A DNA stretch of 64,000 nt from Cupriavidus pauculus (GTDB lineage: Bacteria; Pseudomonadota; Gammaproteobacteria; Burkholderiales; Burkholderiaceae): contig NZ_PJRP01000001.1 of NCBI RefSeq assembly GCF_002858765.1, positions 588,752-652,751 of the forward strand. The letters run 5' to 3'. Of the stretch, positions 29,007 through 38,038 are shown piece after piece. Each line of letters opens with the position of its first letter. The first letter of the stretch is position 1. Position numbers and translations under genes: made by a program. The notes beneath the pieces are model-generated. The model made no database searches, was not told where the DNA came from, and saw only the letters and a program-made list of their open reading frames with translations.

Positions 29007-29216
29007 ATGCCGCTCACTACCGCCCCCAACCTCGCGCGCCCCGATGACTTCTACGAGGCGCTGATCGACATGCACCGCGACCTGGACGATGCCGCCAGCC
29101 AGGCTGTCAACGCGCGGCTGATCCTGCTGCTGGCCAACCACATCGGCGATCACGACGCGCTGGTTGAAGCCATGCGGCTGGCCCGCGCGGCTGCCGAAGT
29201 GCCAACCCCGGCCTAG
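29007..29216 (+). CDS. DUF2783 family small protein
   Basis: 69 residues behind AAGGAG (28992-28997). Sequence RPDDFYEALIDMHRDLDDAA then NARLILLLANHIGD is characteristic of DUF2783, which is typically found next to FAD-dependent hydroxylases of this kind. Probably helical and cytoplasmic; function unknown, perhaps an accessory of the hydroxylase. Confidence 0.8.
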   Translation: MPLTTAPNLARPDDFYEALIDMHRDLDDAASQAVNARLILLLANHIGDHDALVEAMRLARAAAEVPTPA

Positions 29217-29326
29217 CCCCGCGCAGGCCGCCCGGCCACCCCCTAATCCGCGATCACCTCCGCAGGGGCGCAATCCGACGCCCCGGGGGCGACTCGCGCC
29301 TGCTACCCCCGAATCCGGAGACAACC

Positions 29327-30688
29327 ATGCACACCCAGAGCCTGGGCGCCGCCCCCGCATTGCCTGAAATCTTGTCCGAACCGTTGCCACACAGCCTGCC
29401 GCTGCCGCAGGAAGACGCGCTGTACCGCAAGGTCTGGCTGCGCATCATCCCGTTCCTGTTCGTCTGCTACGTGGTGTCGTTCCTGGACCGCATCAACATC
29501 GGCTTCGCGCAGTTGCAGATGAAACAGGACCTGGGCTTCAGCGACGCCATGTACGGCCTGGGCGCCGCCGTGTTCTACGTGGGCTACGTGCTCTGCGAGG
29601 TGCCCAGCAACATGCTGCTGGCCCGCTTCGGGGCGCGGCGCACGTTCACGCGCATCATGGTGCTGTGGGGCGTGGCGTCGGTCGGCATGATGCTGGTGTC
29701 GCAGCCGTCGCACTTCTACCTGCTGCGCTTCCTGCTGGGCGTGTTCGAGGCGGGCTTTTTCCCGGGCATCGTGCTCTACCTGACCTACTGGTTCCCGGCG
29801 CGCCGCCGTGCCGCGGTGATGGCGATCTTCTTTGCCGGCGTGGCCGTGGCCGGGGTGCTGGGCGGGCTGGTATCGGGCTGGATCATGCGTGACATGGCCG
29901 GCGTGATGGGCATGCACGGCTGGCAATGGATGTTCGCCATCGAAGGCGCGCCGGCCGTGCTGCTGGGGCTGGTGGCGGCGTTCTGCCTGGTCGACGGCCC
30001 GCGTCAGGCGCGCTGGCTGACGCCGGACGAGCAGGACTACCTGGTAGCGCAACACGCGGCCGAGTCGCAGGGCAGCAGCGGCCACGCCCATTCGCTGCAG
30101 GCGCTGGGCCAGGCGTTGCGCAATCCGCGCGTGTACCTGTTCGCATTCATCTACTTTGCGTTGACGTGCGGTTCGCTGACGCTGTCGTTCTGGATGCCGC
30201 TGATGATCCGGGACTTCGGCATCCGCGACGTGATGGCCGTCAGCCTGTACTCGGTCATTCCGAACGCGATCGGCGCGGTGGGGCTGATCCTGATCGCACG
30301 CCGGTCCGACCGGCTGGGCGAGCGCCACGGGCACTTCCTGTGCTGCACCGCCGGCGGCGCGCTGGCGCTGGCGGCGCTGACGCTGCACGTGCCGAGCCTG
30401 GCGGTGTCGCTGGCGATGCTGTCGGTGGCGGCCGTCCTGATCTTTGCCGCCCTGCCGATCTTCTGGTCGCTGCCACCCAGCCACCTGCCGGCCCAGACCG
30501 CCGCCACGGGCATCGCGTTCATTTCCAGCATCGGCATCACCAGCGGCATCGTCAGCCCGTGGGTGATTGGCCAGATCAAGACCCACACGGGCAGCATGGA
30601 CAACGCGCTGTACCTGCTGGCGGGTCTGCTGCTGGCGAGCGGGCTGGCCATGTGGAAGGGGGTTCCACGCACCCCGTCGGCGCACTGA
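29327..30688 (+). CDS. MFS transporter, anion:cation symporter family
   Basis: 453 residues with about 12 helices. The family N-terminal signature VSFLDRINIGFAQLQMKQDL and motif NMLLARFGARRTFTRIM are typical of the ACS branch that imports organic and aromatic acids with protons. GGAG at 29317-29320 sets the start. As the last gene of the operon it most likely imports the compound acted on by the FAD hydroxylase. Confidence 0.9.
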   Translation: MHTQSLGAAPALPEILSEPLPHSLPLPQEDALYRKVWLRIIPFLFVCYVVSFLDRINIGFAQLQMKQDLGFSDAMYGLGAAVFYVGYVLCEVPSNMLLARFGARRTFTRIMVLWGVASVGMMLVSQPSHFYLLRFLLGVFEAGFFPGIVLYLTYWFPARRRAAVMAIFFAGVAVAGVLGGLVSGWIMRDMAGVMGMHGWQWMFAIEGAPAVLLGLVAAFCLVDGPRQARWLTPDEQDYLVAQHAAESQGSSGHAHSLQALGQALRNPRVYLFAFIYFALTCGSLTLSFWMPLMIRDFGIRDVMAVSLYSVIPNAIGAVGLILIARRSDRLGERHGHFLCCTAGGALALAALTLHVPSLAVSLAMLSVAAVLIFAALPIFWSLPPSHLPAQTAATGIAFISSIGITSGIVSPWVIGQIKTHTGSMDNALYLLAGLLLASGLAMWKGVPRTPSAH

Positions 30689-30712
30689 CCCCTTTGCCGC
30701 GCCGCCGCATTT

Positions 30713-30747
30713 CCCCAAAGCCGGGCGCCGCATGCCCGACTTCGGGG
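30713..30747 (+). terminator. Likely terminator after MFS gene
   Basis: Imperfect stem 30713-30726 with 30734-30747 (12 of 14 pairs), seven-base loop, followed by a moderately T-rich stretch. Confidence 0.45.
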
Positions 30748-30757
30748 AGAATCCATT

Positions 30758-30792
30758 TGTTTCATGGTTATCCATGATGGAACACTTGTTGC
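30758..30792. promoter_or_regulatory. Shared regulatory site A (before binding-protein gene)
   Basis: 35 bases beginning TGTTTC and ending GATGGAACACTTGTTGC. It matches site B at 32860-32895 at about 25 of 36 aligned positions, including GATGRAACASTTGTTGC at its end. Inside it TCATGG-TTAT-CCATGA (30762-30777) is a perfect 6-bp palindrome. The same bases can be read as a sigma-54 -24/-12 element (TGGAAC-N5-TTGCT, 30778-30793, GG-N10-GC spacing kept), so it could be operator, promoter or both. Confidence 0.5.
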
Positions 30793-30844
30793 TCAATGAC
30801 TAGCATTGCAACAGCTGACGCTTTCATTCAACAGGAGTGTTTCC

Positions 30845-31762
30845 ATGACCCAGTCCTTCCCGATCCGTGCCGCGGTGCTGCTGGCCGCATTCAGTGGCGC
30901 CGGTTCGGCGCTGGCCGCCGATGCCGCGGCGGTGGCCGCCAGCCCGACGCTCAGCAAGATCAAGTCGTCCAACACGATCTCGATCGGACACCGCACGTCA
31001 TCGATCCCGTTTTCGTATTACGACGCCAACCAGAAGGTGATCGGGTTTGCCCAGGACATCTGCGACCGCGTGGTGGAGGCGGTCAAGAAGGAAGCCGGCT
31101 CGCAGAACCTGCAGGTGCGAATGGTCCCGGTGACATCGCAAAATCGCCAATCGCTGGTGCAGAACGGCACGGTGGACCTGGAATGCGGCGTCACGACCAA
31201 CCTGAAATCGCGCCAGCAGCAGGTGGCGTTTTCGACCACGTACTTTGTGGCCGGCACCCGGCTGCTGGTCAAGAAGGGCAGTCCGATCCACGACTTCCCG
31301 GACCTGGCTGGCAAGAACGTGGTAACGAACGCGGGCACGACGTCGGAGCGCATCCTGCGTAAGCTCAACGACGAAAAGGGCGCCAACATGACGATTCAGA
31401 GCGCCAAGGACTACGGTGAATCGTTCCTGATCCTGCAGTCGGGCCGCGTGGCGGCATTCATGATGGACGACGTGCTGCTGTCTGGCGCCCGCACGCTGGC
31501 GCCCAAGCCCGACGACTGGGCCGTGGTGGGCACGCCGCAATCGTTCGAGGCCTACGGCTTCATGATGCGCCGCGACGATCCGGGCTTCAAGCAGGTGGTG
31601 GACAACGCCATGACCGGCCTGATGCGCAGCGGCGAGATCAACACGCTCTACGCCAAGTGGTTCCAGAAGCCGGTGCCGCCTAAGAACATCTCGTTCGACC
31701 TGCCGCAGAGCGAGCAGATCAAGAAGGCGTATGCGAACCCGAATGATGAGGCGTTCGAGTAA
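30845..31762 (+). CDS. Orphan amino-acid ABC solute-binding protein (GltI-like)
   Basis: 305 residues behind CAGGAG (30831-30836). A signal peptide ends near GSALAAD. Family 3 features resemble the glutamate/aspartate binder GltI: ISIGHRTSSIPFSYYDANQK, then VQNGTVDLECGVTTNLKSRQ. No permease or ATPase is adjacent. The gene shares its upstream site with the RpiR/transaminase promoter, so it probably delivers the amino compound degraded by the cluster that follows, using a transporter encoded elsewhere. Confidence 0.88.
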   Translation: MTQSFPIRAAVLLAAFSGAGSALAADAAAVAASPTLSKIKSSNTISIGHRTSSIPFSYYDANQKVIGFAQDICDRVVEAVKKEAGSQNLQVRMVPVTSQNRQSLVQNGTVDLECGVTTNLKSRQQQVAFSTTYFVAGTRLLVKKGSPIHDFPDLAGKNVVTNAGTTSERILRKLNDEKGANMTIQSAKDYGESFLILQSGRVAAFMMDDVLLSGARTLAPKPDDWAVVGTPQSFEAYGFMMRRDDPGFKQVVDNAMTGLMRSGEINTLYAKWFQKPVPPKNISFDLPQSEQIKKAYANPNDEAFE

Positions 31763-31780
31763 GCGTCGCTACCAAGACGA

Positions 31781-31846
31781 TTCTGGCGTCGTTGCGCGGC
31801 CTTGCCGTACCACTTGTACTGTCTGCGGCCGCGCGCCTGGCCAGAA
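31781..31846. terminator. Long imperfect hairpin between convergent genes
   Basis: Nested inverted repeats TTCTGGC/GCCAGAA (31781-31787, 31840-31846), GCGCGGCC/GGCCGCGC (31794-31801, 31827-31834) and GTAC/GTAC (31807-31810, 31816-31819) form one extended hairpin. It can serve as a terminator for both convergent genes. It is unlike the other palindromes in this window. Confidence 0.5.
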
Positions 31847-31883
31847 CCGCTTCGCTTCGCCTTGCTGGCGCCTCCCAAAGCCG

Positions 31884-32780
31884 TTATGGCAAGTAAGCCC
31901 CCGTGCGATGCAGCTGCCCCTCGGTCTGCTCCAGCGCGCGGATCGCCCCCTTGCCCTTGCGGGCCAGCAGTTGCTCGACCAGCGCTTCCACCATCGTCAC
32001 GCCCGATGTGATCGACGGGAAGAACGACGGGCTGTCGATGGCGAACAGCAGCGTGCAGTCGGCCTCCAGGGCAATCGGGGCCACGGTGCTGTCGGTCAGG
32101 GCGATGACCTTGCAGCCGGCCTCGCGCGCGGCCTGGGCCACGCGCAGGCTTTCCTGCGAGTAGGGCGCGAAGCCGGCCACCAGCACGGCGTCCTTGGCGT
32201 TGAGCGCGCGCAGTTCCATCTCCAGCGTGCCGGCGTCGCCGCGGATCAACCGCACCGAACTGCGGAACAGCCCGTAGATGTAGTGGAACGTGAACGCAAT
32301 CGGAAAGCATGAGCGGAAGCCGGCCACATGCACGATGGGCGCGGCGGCCAGCAGGTCTGCGGCGCGGGGCAGGGTGTCGGCGTTGTTGGCCAGCAGGGCG
32401 TCGAGGTTGTGGTGCTGGACTTCGATCATCTCGGCCAGCATCTTGCCCGGGCCGCTGGTCTTGTCCGAGTCCTTGACCACCTTGCGCGCCCGGCGCGCGT
32501 ACGGCTGGCTGCCGCCTTCGCGCACGGCCGTCACGAACAGCTCGCGCAGCCCCTGCCAGCCCTCGAATCCCAGCGACTGCGACAGGCGCACCAGCGTCGC
32601 CGGCTGCACCCCCGCATTGGCGGCCACCTTGCGCATCGACTGGATGGCGATGTCGCGCGGATGGTCCAGCAGATAGCGCGCGCCGCCCTGGAACTGGACG
32701 CTGAGATTCGGAAATTCCGCGCGCAGTTGGTCGAGCAGGGCGTCGAGCGATTCGGGAGGGTTCGGCTGGTCGGCGGACAT
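31884..32780 (-). CDS. RpiR/MurR-family transcriptional regulator
   Basis: 298 residues from ATG 32780 (MSADQPNPPES); an upstream extension into the divergent promoter is rejected. The N-terminal RpiR helix-turn-helix is seen at MRKVAANAGVQPATLVRLSQ then SLGFEGWQGLRELF. A C-terminal SIS domain follows (IVHVAGFRSCFPIAFTFHYI, then VLVAGFAPYSQESLRVAQAA). SIS domains usually bind phosphosugars, but RpiR regulators near aminotransferases often respond to other metabolites. It is divergent from the transaminase gene and likely controls it. Confidence 0.9.
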   Translation of the reverse strand: MSADQPNPPESLDALLDQLRAEFPNLSVQFQGGARYLLDHPRDIAIQSMRKVAANAGVQPATLVRLSQSLGFEGWQGLRELFVTAVREGGSQPYARRARKVVKDSDKTSGPGKMLAEMIEVQHHNLDALLANNADTLPRAADLLAAAPIVHVAGFRSCFPIAFTFHYIYGLFRSSVRLIRGDAGTLEMELRALNAKDAVLVAGFAPYSQESLRVAQAAREAGCKVIALTDSTVAPIALEADCTLLFAIDSPSFFPSITSGVTMVEALVEQLLARKGKGAIRALEQTEGQLHRTGAYLP

Positions 32781-32803
32781 CGATGTGATGAAAAAGCGGG
32801 ATT

Positions 32804-32819
32804 TGCAACGATTGTTGCA
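32804..32819. promoter_or_regulatory. Palindrome near RpiR start
   Basis: Perfect TGCAAC-GATT-GTTGCA, 24 bases upstream of the RpiR start codon. TTGTTGC half-sites also occur in sites A and B, so this is a likely autoregulatory operator. Confidence 0.45.
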
Positions 32820-32859
32820 TAGGTCGCCTGCCGGTGTCGGCGGAATTGCGGGAATCGTA

Positions 32860-32895
32860 TGTTTCGTTGATGCTATTCGATGAAACAGTTGTTGC
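32860..32895. promoter_or_regulatory. Shared regulatory site B (transaminase promoter)
   Basis: 36 bases beginning TGTTTC and ending GATGAAACAGTTGTTGC, related to site A at 30758. GTTTCGTTGA / TCGATGAAAC form an imperfect inverted repeat (8 of 10). It overlaps the -35 element of the transaminase promoter, suggesting repression. Confidence 0.5.
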
Positions 32896-32920
32896 GTAGG
32901 CGGTATGTTGTTCCTATACT
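32892..32920 (+). promoter_or_regulatory. Sigma-70 promoter of class III transaminase operon
   Basis: TTGCGT (32892-32897), 17-base spacer, TATACT (32915-32920); 47 bases before the start codon. Confidence 0.6.
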
Positions 32921-32967
32921 GACTACCTGTTTCGCGCCCCACGCGCTTTCCTGCACGCCGACCGACC

Positions 32968-34293
32968 ATGACGCACGTCTTTCATCGCAATCCCAAGCAA
33001 ACCTTGCCCGTCGCCGTTGGCGGCAAGGGTATCGAGCTGTTCGACAGCAACGGCCGCGCCTATCTGGACGCCTCGGGTGGCGCGGCGGTGTCGTGCCTGG
33101 GGCACGGCCATCCGCGCGTGATCGAGGCGATCAAGTCGCAGGTGGATACGCTGGCCTATGCGCACACGTCGTTCTTCACCACCGAAGTGTCCGAGACGCT
33201 GGCGCAAACGCTGGCCGATGCCGCGCCTGGCGACCTGAACCACGTGTACTTCGTGTCGGGTGGTTCCGAGGCGGTGGAAGCCGCGCTGAAGCTGGCGCGG
33301 CAGTACTTCGTCGAGATTGGCCAGACGCAGCGCCGGCATTTCATCGCGCGCCGGCAGAGCTATCACGGCAACACGCTGGGCGCGCTGGCCATTGGCGGCA
33401 ACGCCTGGCGCCGGGAGCCGTTCCTGCCGCTGCTGGTGCCCGCGCATCACGTGTCGCCGTGCTATGCCTATCGCGACCAGGCGGCCGGCGAGACCGACGT
33501 GCAATACGCGCAGCGCCTGGCCGACGAGCTGGAGGCCAAGATCCTGGAACTGGGGCCCGATTCGGTGGCCGGTTTCGTGGCCGAGACCGTGGTCGGCGCC
33601 ACGGCCGGCGCGGTGCCGCCGGTGGCGGACTATCTCAAGCGCATCCGCGCCGTGTGCGACAAGTACGGCGTGCTGCTGATCCTGGACGAAGTGATGTCCG
33701 GCATGGGCCGCACCGGCTACCTGTTCGCGTGCGAGGAAGACGGCGTGGTGCCCGACATCGTGACCATCGCCAAGGGCCTGGGTGCCGGCTATCAGCCGAT
33801 TGGCGCGATGCTGTCCACCGCGCGCATCTACGAAGCCATCGTCGGCGGCAGCGGCTTCTTCCAGCACGGCCATACGTATATCGGGCACGCCACCGCGTGC
33901 GCCGCTGCGCTGGCCGTGCAGCGCACGATTGCCGAGGACAAGCTGCTCGACAACGTGCTGGCGCGTGGCGAGCAACTGCGCGCACGGCTGCGCGAGGCGC
34001 TGGGTGACCATCCGAATCTTGGTGACGTGCGGGGCCGCGGCCTGTTCGTCGGCGTCGAGTTCGTGGCCGACCGCGCCACCAAGGCCACGTTCGATCCGGC
34101 CAGGAAGACCCACGCCGTGCTCAAGCGCACCTGCATGGAGAATGGCCTGCTGGTCTACCCGATGGGTGGCACCGTCGATGGCATCCACGGCGACCACGTG
34201 CTGTTTGCGCCGCCGTTCATCTGCACGCCGGCCGATATCGACAACATCGTCGACCGCTTCGTGCAGTCGGTGAACACTGTGCTGCCGGCCTGA
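32968..34293 (+). CDS. Class III (omega/beta) aminotransferase
   Basis: PLP-dependent transaminase of 441 residues. The PLP lysine is Lys269 in VTIAKGLGAGYQPIGAML; the cofactor-binding aspartate is in GVLLILDEVMSGMGRTGYLF; the phosphate-binding SGGSEAVEAALKLAR is present. Class III enzymes remove the terminal or beta-amino group of omega- and beta-amino acids. The gene lies 10 bases upstream of a beta-keto acid cleavage enzyme gene, so a beta-amino acid substrate yielding a beta-keto acid is the favoured inference. Confidence 0.9.
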   Translation: MTHVFHRNPKQTLPVAVGGKGIELFDSNGRAYLDASGGAAVSCLGHGHPRVIEAIKSQVDTLAYAHTSFFTTEVSETLAQTLADAAPGDLNHVYFVSGGSEAVEAALKLARQYFVEIGQTQRRHFIARRQSYHGNTLGALAIGGNAWRREPFLPLLVPAHHVSPCYAYRDQAAGETDVQYAQRLADELEAKILELGPDSVAGFVAETVVGATAGAVPPVADYLKRIRAVCDKYGVLLILDEVMSGMGRTGYLFACEEDGVVPDIVTIAKGLGAGYQPIGAMLSTARIYEAIVGGSGFFQHGHTYIGHATACAAALAVQRTIAEDKLLDNVLARGEQLRARLREALGDHPNLGDVRGRGLFVGVEFVADRATKATFDPARKTHAVLKRTCMENGLLVYPMGGTVDGIHGDHVLFAPPFICTPADIDNIVDRFVQSVNTVLPA

Positions 34294-34303
34294 GGAACGA
34301 CGC

Positions 34304-35149
34304 ATGACGATCGATACCCTGCGCCGTCCCTTCTCCCTGGCCGTGGCGCCCAACGGCGCGCGCAAGACCCACGCCGACCACGCGCGGCTGCCCATCGCCC
34401 CCGACGAGCTGGCCCAGTGCGCGCGTGACTGCGTGGAAGCCGGCGCGGCGATGATCCACCTGCACGTGCGCAAGGCCGACGCCACGCACAGTCTCGAAGT
34501 GGCCGACTACGAGCCGGCCATCGCGGCCGTGCGCCAGGCGGTTGGCCAGAACCTGGTGCTGCAACTGACCACCGAAGCGGTGGGCATCTGCCAGCCGGCC
34601 CAGCAGATCGCCATGGTGCAGGCGCTGCGTCCGGAGGCCGCGTCGGTGGCGGTGCGCGAACTGGTGCCCGACGATGCGGCGCTGCCAGCGGCAGAAGCCT
34701 TCTTCCAGTGGATGCATCGCGAGCACGTGGTGGCGCAGTACATCCTCTACGACGCCAACGATGTGCGCCGCTATGCCGCGCTGCGGGGGAGCGGGGCGAT
34801 TCCCGAAGGCCGCCACTGGGTGCTGTTCGTGCTGGGCCGCTACTCGGCTGGCCAGAAGTCGTCGCCCACGGACCTGCTGCCGTTCCTGGCCGCGTGGCAC
34901 GACATGGGGCTGGACCAGAGCGGCGTCGAATGGGCGGTCTGCGCCTTCGGCAAGCAGGAAGCCGATTGCGCGGCCGCGGCCGTGATGCTGGGCGGGCACG
35001 CGCGCATCGGCTTCGAGAACAACATGACGCTGCCCGATGGCACCACGGCGCCCGATAACGCCGGCCTGCTGCGTGCCGTGCGCACGCCGCTGAACAGCCT
35101 CGGCTATGCGGCGATGACGGCCGACGACCTGCGGGCGCGCTTCGCGTAA
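34304..35149 (+). CDS. Beta-keto acid cleavage enzyme (BKACE, DUF849)
   Basis: 281 residues behind GAGGA (34292-34296). The TIM-barrel BKACE family condenses a beta-keto acid with acetyl-CoA and splits it to acetoacetate and a new CoA ester, using a zinc held by HxH and Glu. Here the HxH is His52/His54 in AAMIHLHVRKADATHS, and GHARIGFENNMTLPDGTTAP near the C-terminus supplies the usual terminal motif. The exact keto acid depends on pocket residues that cannot be judged by eye. It pairs logically with the upstream transaminase. Confidence 0.88.
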   Translation: MTIDTLRRPFSLAVAPNGARKTHADHARLPIAPDELAQCARDCVEAGAAMIHLHVRKADATHSLEVADYEPAIAAVRQAVGQNLVLQLTTEAVGICQPAQQIAMVQALRPEAASVAVRELVPDDAALPAAEAFFQWMHREHVVAQYILYDANDVRRYAALRGSGAIPEGRHWVLFVLGRYSAGQKSSPTDLLPFLAAWHDMGLDQSGVEWAVCAFGKQEADCAAAAVMLGGHARIGFENNMTLPDGTTAPDNAGLLRAVRTPLNSLGYAAMTADDLRARFA

Positions 35150-35230
35150 TCCCCCAGTCATTCGTCCCGGCAGGGCCGGCGGGATTCCGGTACGCTAGGC
35201 GCTTCATCCGTTTCCACGCCAGGAGTGCCG

Positions 35231-36430
35231 ATGTCCGCCAGCCCGTCCCGCCTGCCTTCTCCCCCTGAAGCCGCGCCGCTGGCGCGGGACATCGTCCATG
35301 GCCTGCGCGCCTCGCGCATCCGCGAGGTGGCTAACGCCGGCATCGGCCTGCCGGATGTCATGCCGTTCTGGTTTGGCGAATCCGACCAGGTCACGCCAGC
35401 CTTCATCCGCGACGCCGCCGCCCAGGCGCTGGCCAGCGGCGCCACGTTCTACACGCACAACCTTGGGATCGCGCCGCTGCGGGCCGCGCTGTCCGACTAC
35501 GTGACGCGGCTGCACGGCGCCACGCCGGTCGACAACATCGCCGTGACCAGCGCAGGCGTCAACGCGCTGATGCTGGCCGCGCAGCTGGTGGCCGGCCCCG
35601 GCGACCGCGTGGTCTGCGTCACGCCGCTCTGGCCCAACCTGGTGGAAATTCCGCGCATCCTCGGCGCCACCGTGGAAACGGTATCGCTCGATTTTGGCGA
35701 CGAAGGCTGGACGCTCGACACTGACCGCCTGCTGCGTGCCCTGACCCCCGGCACGCGGGCGGTGATGATCAATTCGCCGAACAACCCCACGGGCTGGGTC
35801 ATGCCGCGCGCCCAGCAGCAGGCCGTACTGGACCACTGCCGCCGCCACGGCATCTGGATCATCGCCGACGAAGTCTACGAACGGCTCTACTACGGCAGCG
35901 AGGGCGGCAACGCGCCATCCTTCCTCGATATCGCCAGCCGCGACGAGCGCGTGATCGCGGTGAACTCGTTCTCCAAGGCCTGGCTGATGACGGGCTGGCG
36001 GCTGGGCTGGATGGTGCTGCCCGCGTCGCTGATGGACGACCTGGGCAAGCTGATCGAATACAACACCTCGTGCGCGCCGTCGTTCGTGCAGGAGGCCGGC
36101 ATCGTGGCCGTGCAGCAGGGCGAGGCGTTTACGCAAGACCTGGTGCAGCGGCTGCGCACGTCGCGCGATCATCTGGTGGGCGCGCTTTCCAGCCTGCCGG
36201 GGGTGGAAGCCCACGCGCCCGATGGCGCCATGTACGTGTTCTTCCGGCTGGCAGGCGCCACCGACAGCCTGGCGCTCTGCAAGCGCCTGGTGCGCGAGGC
36301 CCACCTTGGGCTGGCCCCCGGCAGCGCGTTCGGCGACGAGGGCGAGGGCTTCGTCAGGTGGTGCTACGCATGCGACGTGGCGCGGCTGGATGAAGGAGTG
36401 AGGCGGTTGAGGGGATATCTGCGCTCATAG
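35231..36430 (+). CDS. Class I/II aminotransferase
   Basis: PLP-dependent fold type I transaminase, 399 residues from ATG 35231 behind AGGAG (35221-35225). The PLP lysine is Lys249 in VNSFSKAWLMTGWRLGW; NSPNNPTGWVMPRAQQ and IIADEVYERLYYG are the usual cofactor motifs. It is closest in look to aspartate/aromatic-type transaminases. It lies at the end of the transaminase-BKACE unit, with an 81-base gap before it, so it may have a second role such as removing an alpha-amino group or recycling the amino acceptor. Confidence 0.88.
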   Translation: MSASPSRLPSPPEAAPLARDIVHGLRASRIREVANAGIGLPDVMPFWFGESDQVTPAFIRDAAAQALASGATFYTHNLGIAPLRAALSDYVTRLHGATPVDNIAVTSAGVNALMLAAQLVAGPGDRVVCVTPLWPNLVEIPRILGATVETVSLDFGDEGWTLDTDRLLRALTPGTRAVMINSPNNPTGWVMPRAQQQAVLDHCRRHGIWIIADEVYERLYYGSEGGNAPSFLDIASRDERVIAVNSFSKAWLMTGWRLGWMVLPASLMDDLGKLIEYNTSCAPSFVQEAGIVAVQQGEAFTQDLVQRLRTSRDHLVGALSSLPGVEAHAPDGAMYVFFRLAGATDSLALCKRLVREAHLGLAPGSAFGDEGEGFVRWCYACDVARLDEGVRRLRGYLRS

Positions 36431-37719
<1,289 letters not shown>

Positions 37720-37740
37720 AAAAACTTGACCACTACAGGG

Positions 37741-37980
37741 AGCGACCCAGCAGCCCTTGTCATGCGCTTGGTGTTCTCCGCGCCCCGCAAGAGGGGAGAG
37801 ACCCAGCACCCCTTGCCACTCCGCGCCTCGCAAGAGGGGAGCGACCCAGCAGCCCTTGTCATGCGCTTGGTGTTCTCCGCGCCCCGCAAGAGGGGAGAGA
37901 CCCAGCACCCCTTGCCACTCCGCGCCTCGCAAGAGGGGAGCGATCCGGCAGCCTTTGTCATGCGCTTGGTGTTCTCCCCT
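37741..37980. repeat. 99-bp tandem repeat, about 2.4 copies
   Basis: Units begin at 37741, 37840 and 37939, each starting AGCGAYCC. Copies 1 and 2 look nearly identical; copy 3 is cut off after about 40 bases where a palindrome begins. Each unit contains two related halves around CGCAAGAGGGGAG, suggesting an older repeat of about 50 bp. Because 99 is a multiple of three, open frames run through on both strands, but no start site or family supports a protein. Confidence 0.85.
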
Positions 37981-38001
37981 CTCCCGCGGGCGGGAGAGGG
38001 G
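37976..38001. terminator. Dispersed palindrome copy 4
   Basis: Perfect 12-bp stem (37976-37987 with 37990-38001), two-base loop, followed by CGGGGGAGAGGG. It lies downstream of the convergent efflux operon end and can act as its terminator. Confidence 0.65.
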
Positions 38002-38038
38002 CGGGGGAGAGGGTAGACGTTTCCGATGCCGACATCCT

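Noticed and set aside
37741-37980. CRISPR-like array
   Set aside because: Units are direct 99-bp tandem copies with no unique spacers, and no cas genes are nearby.
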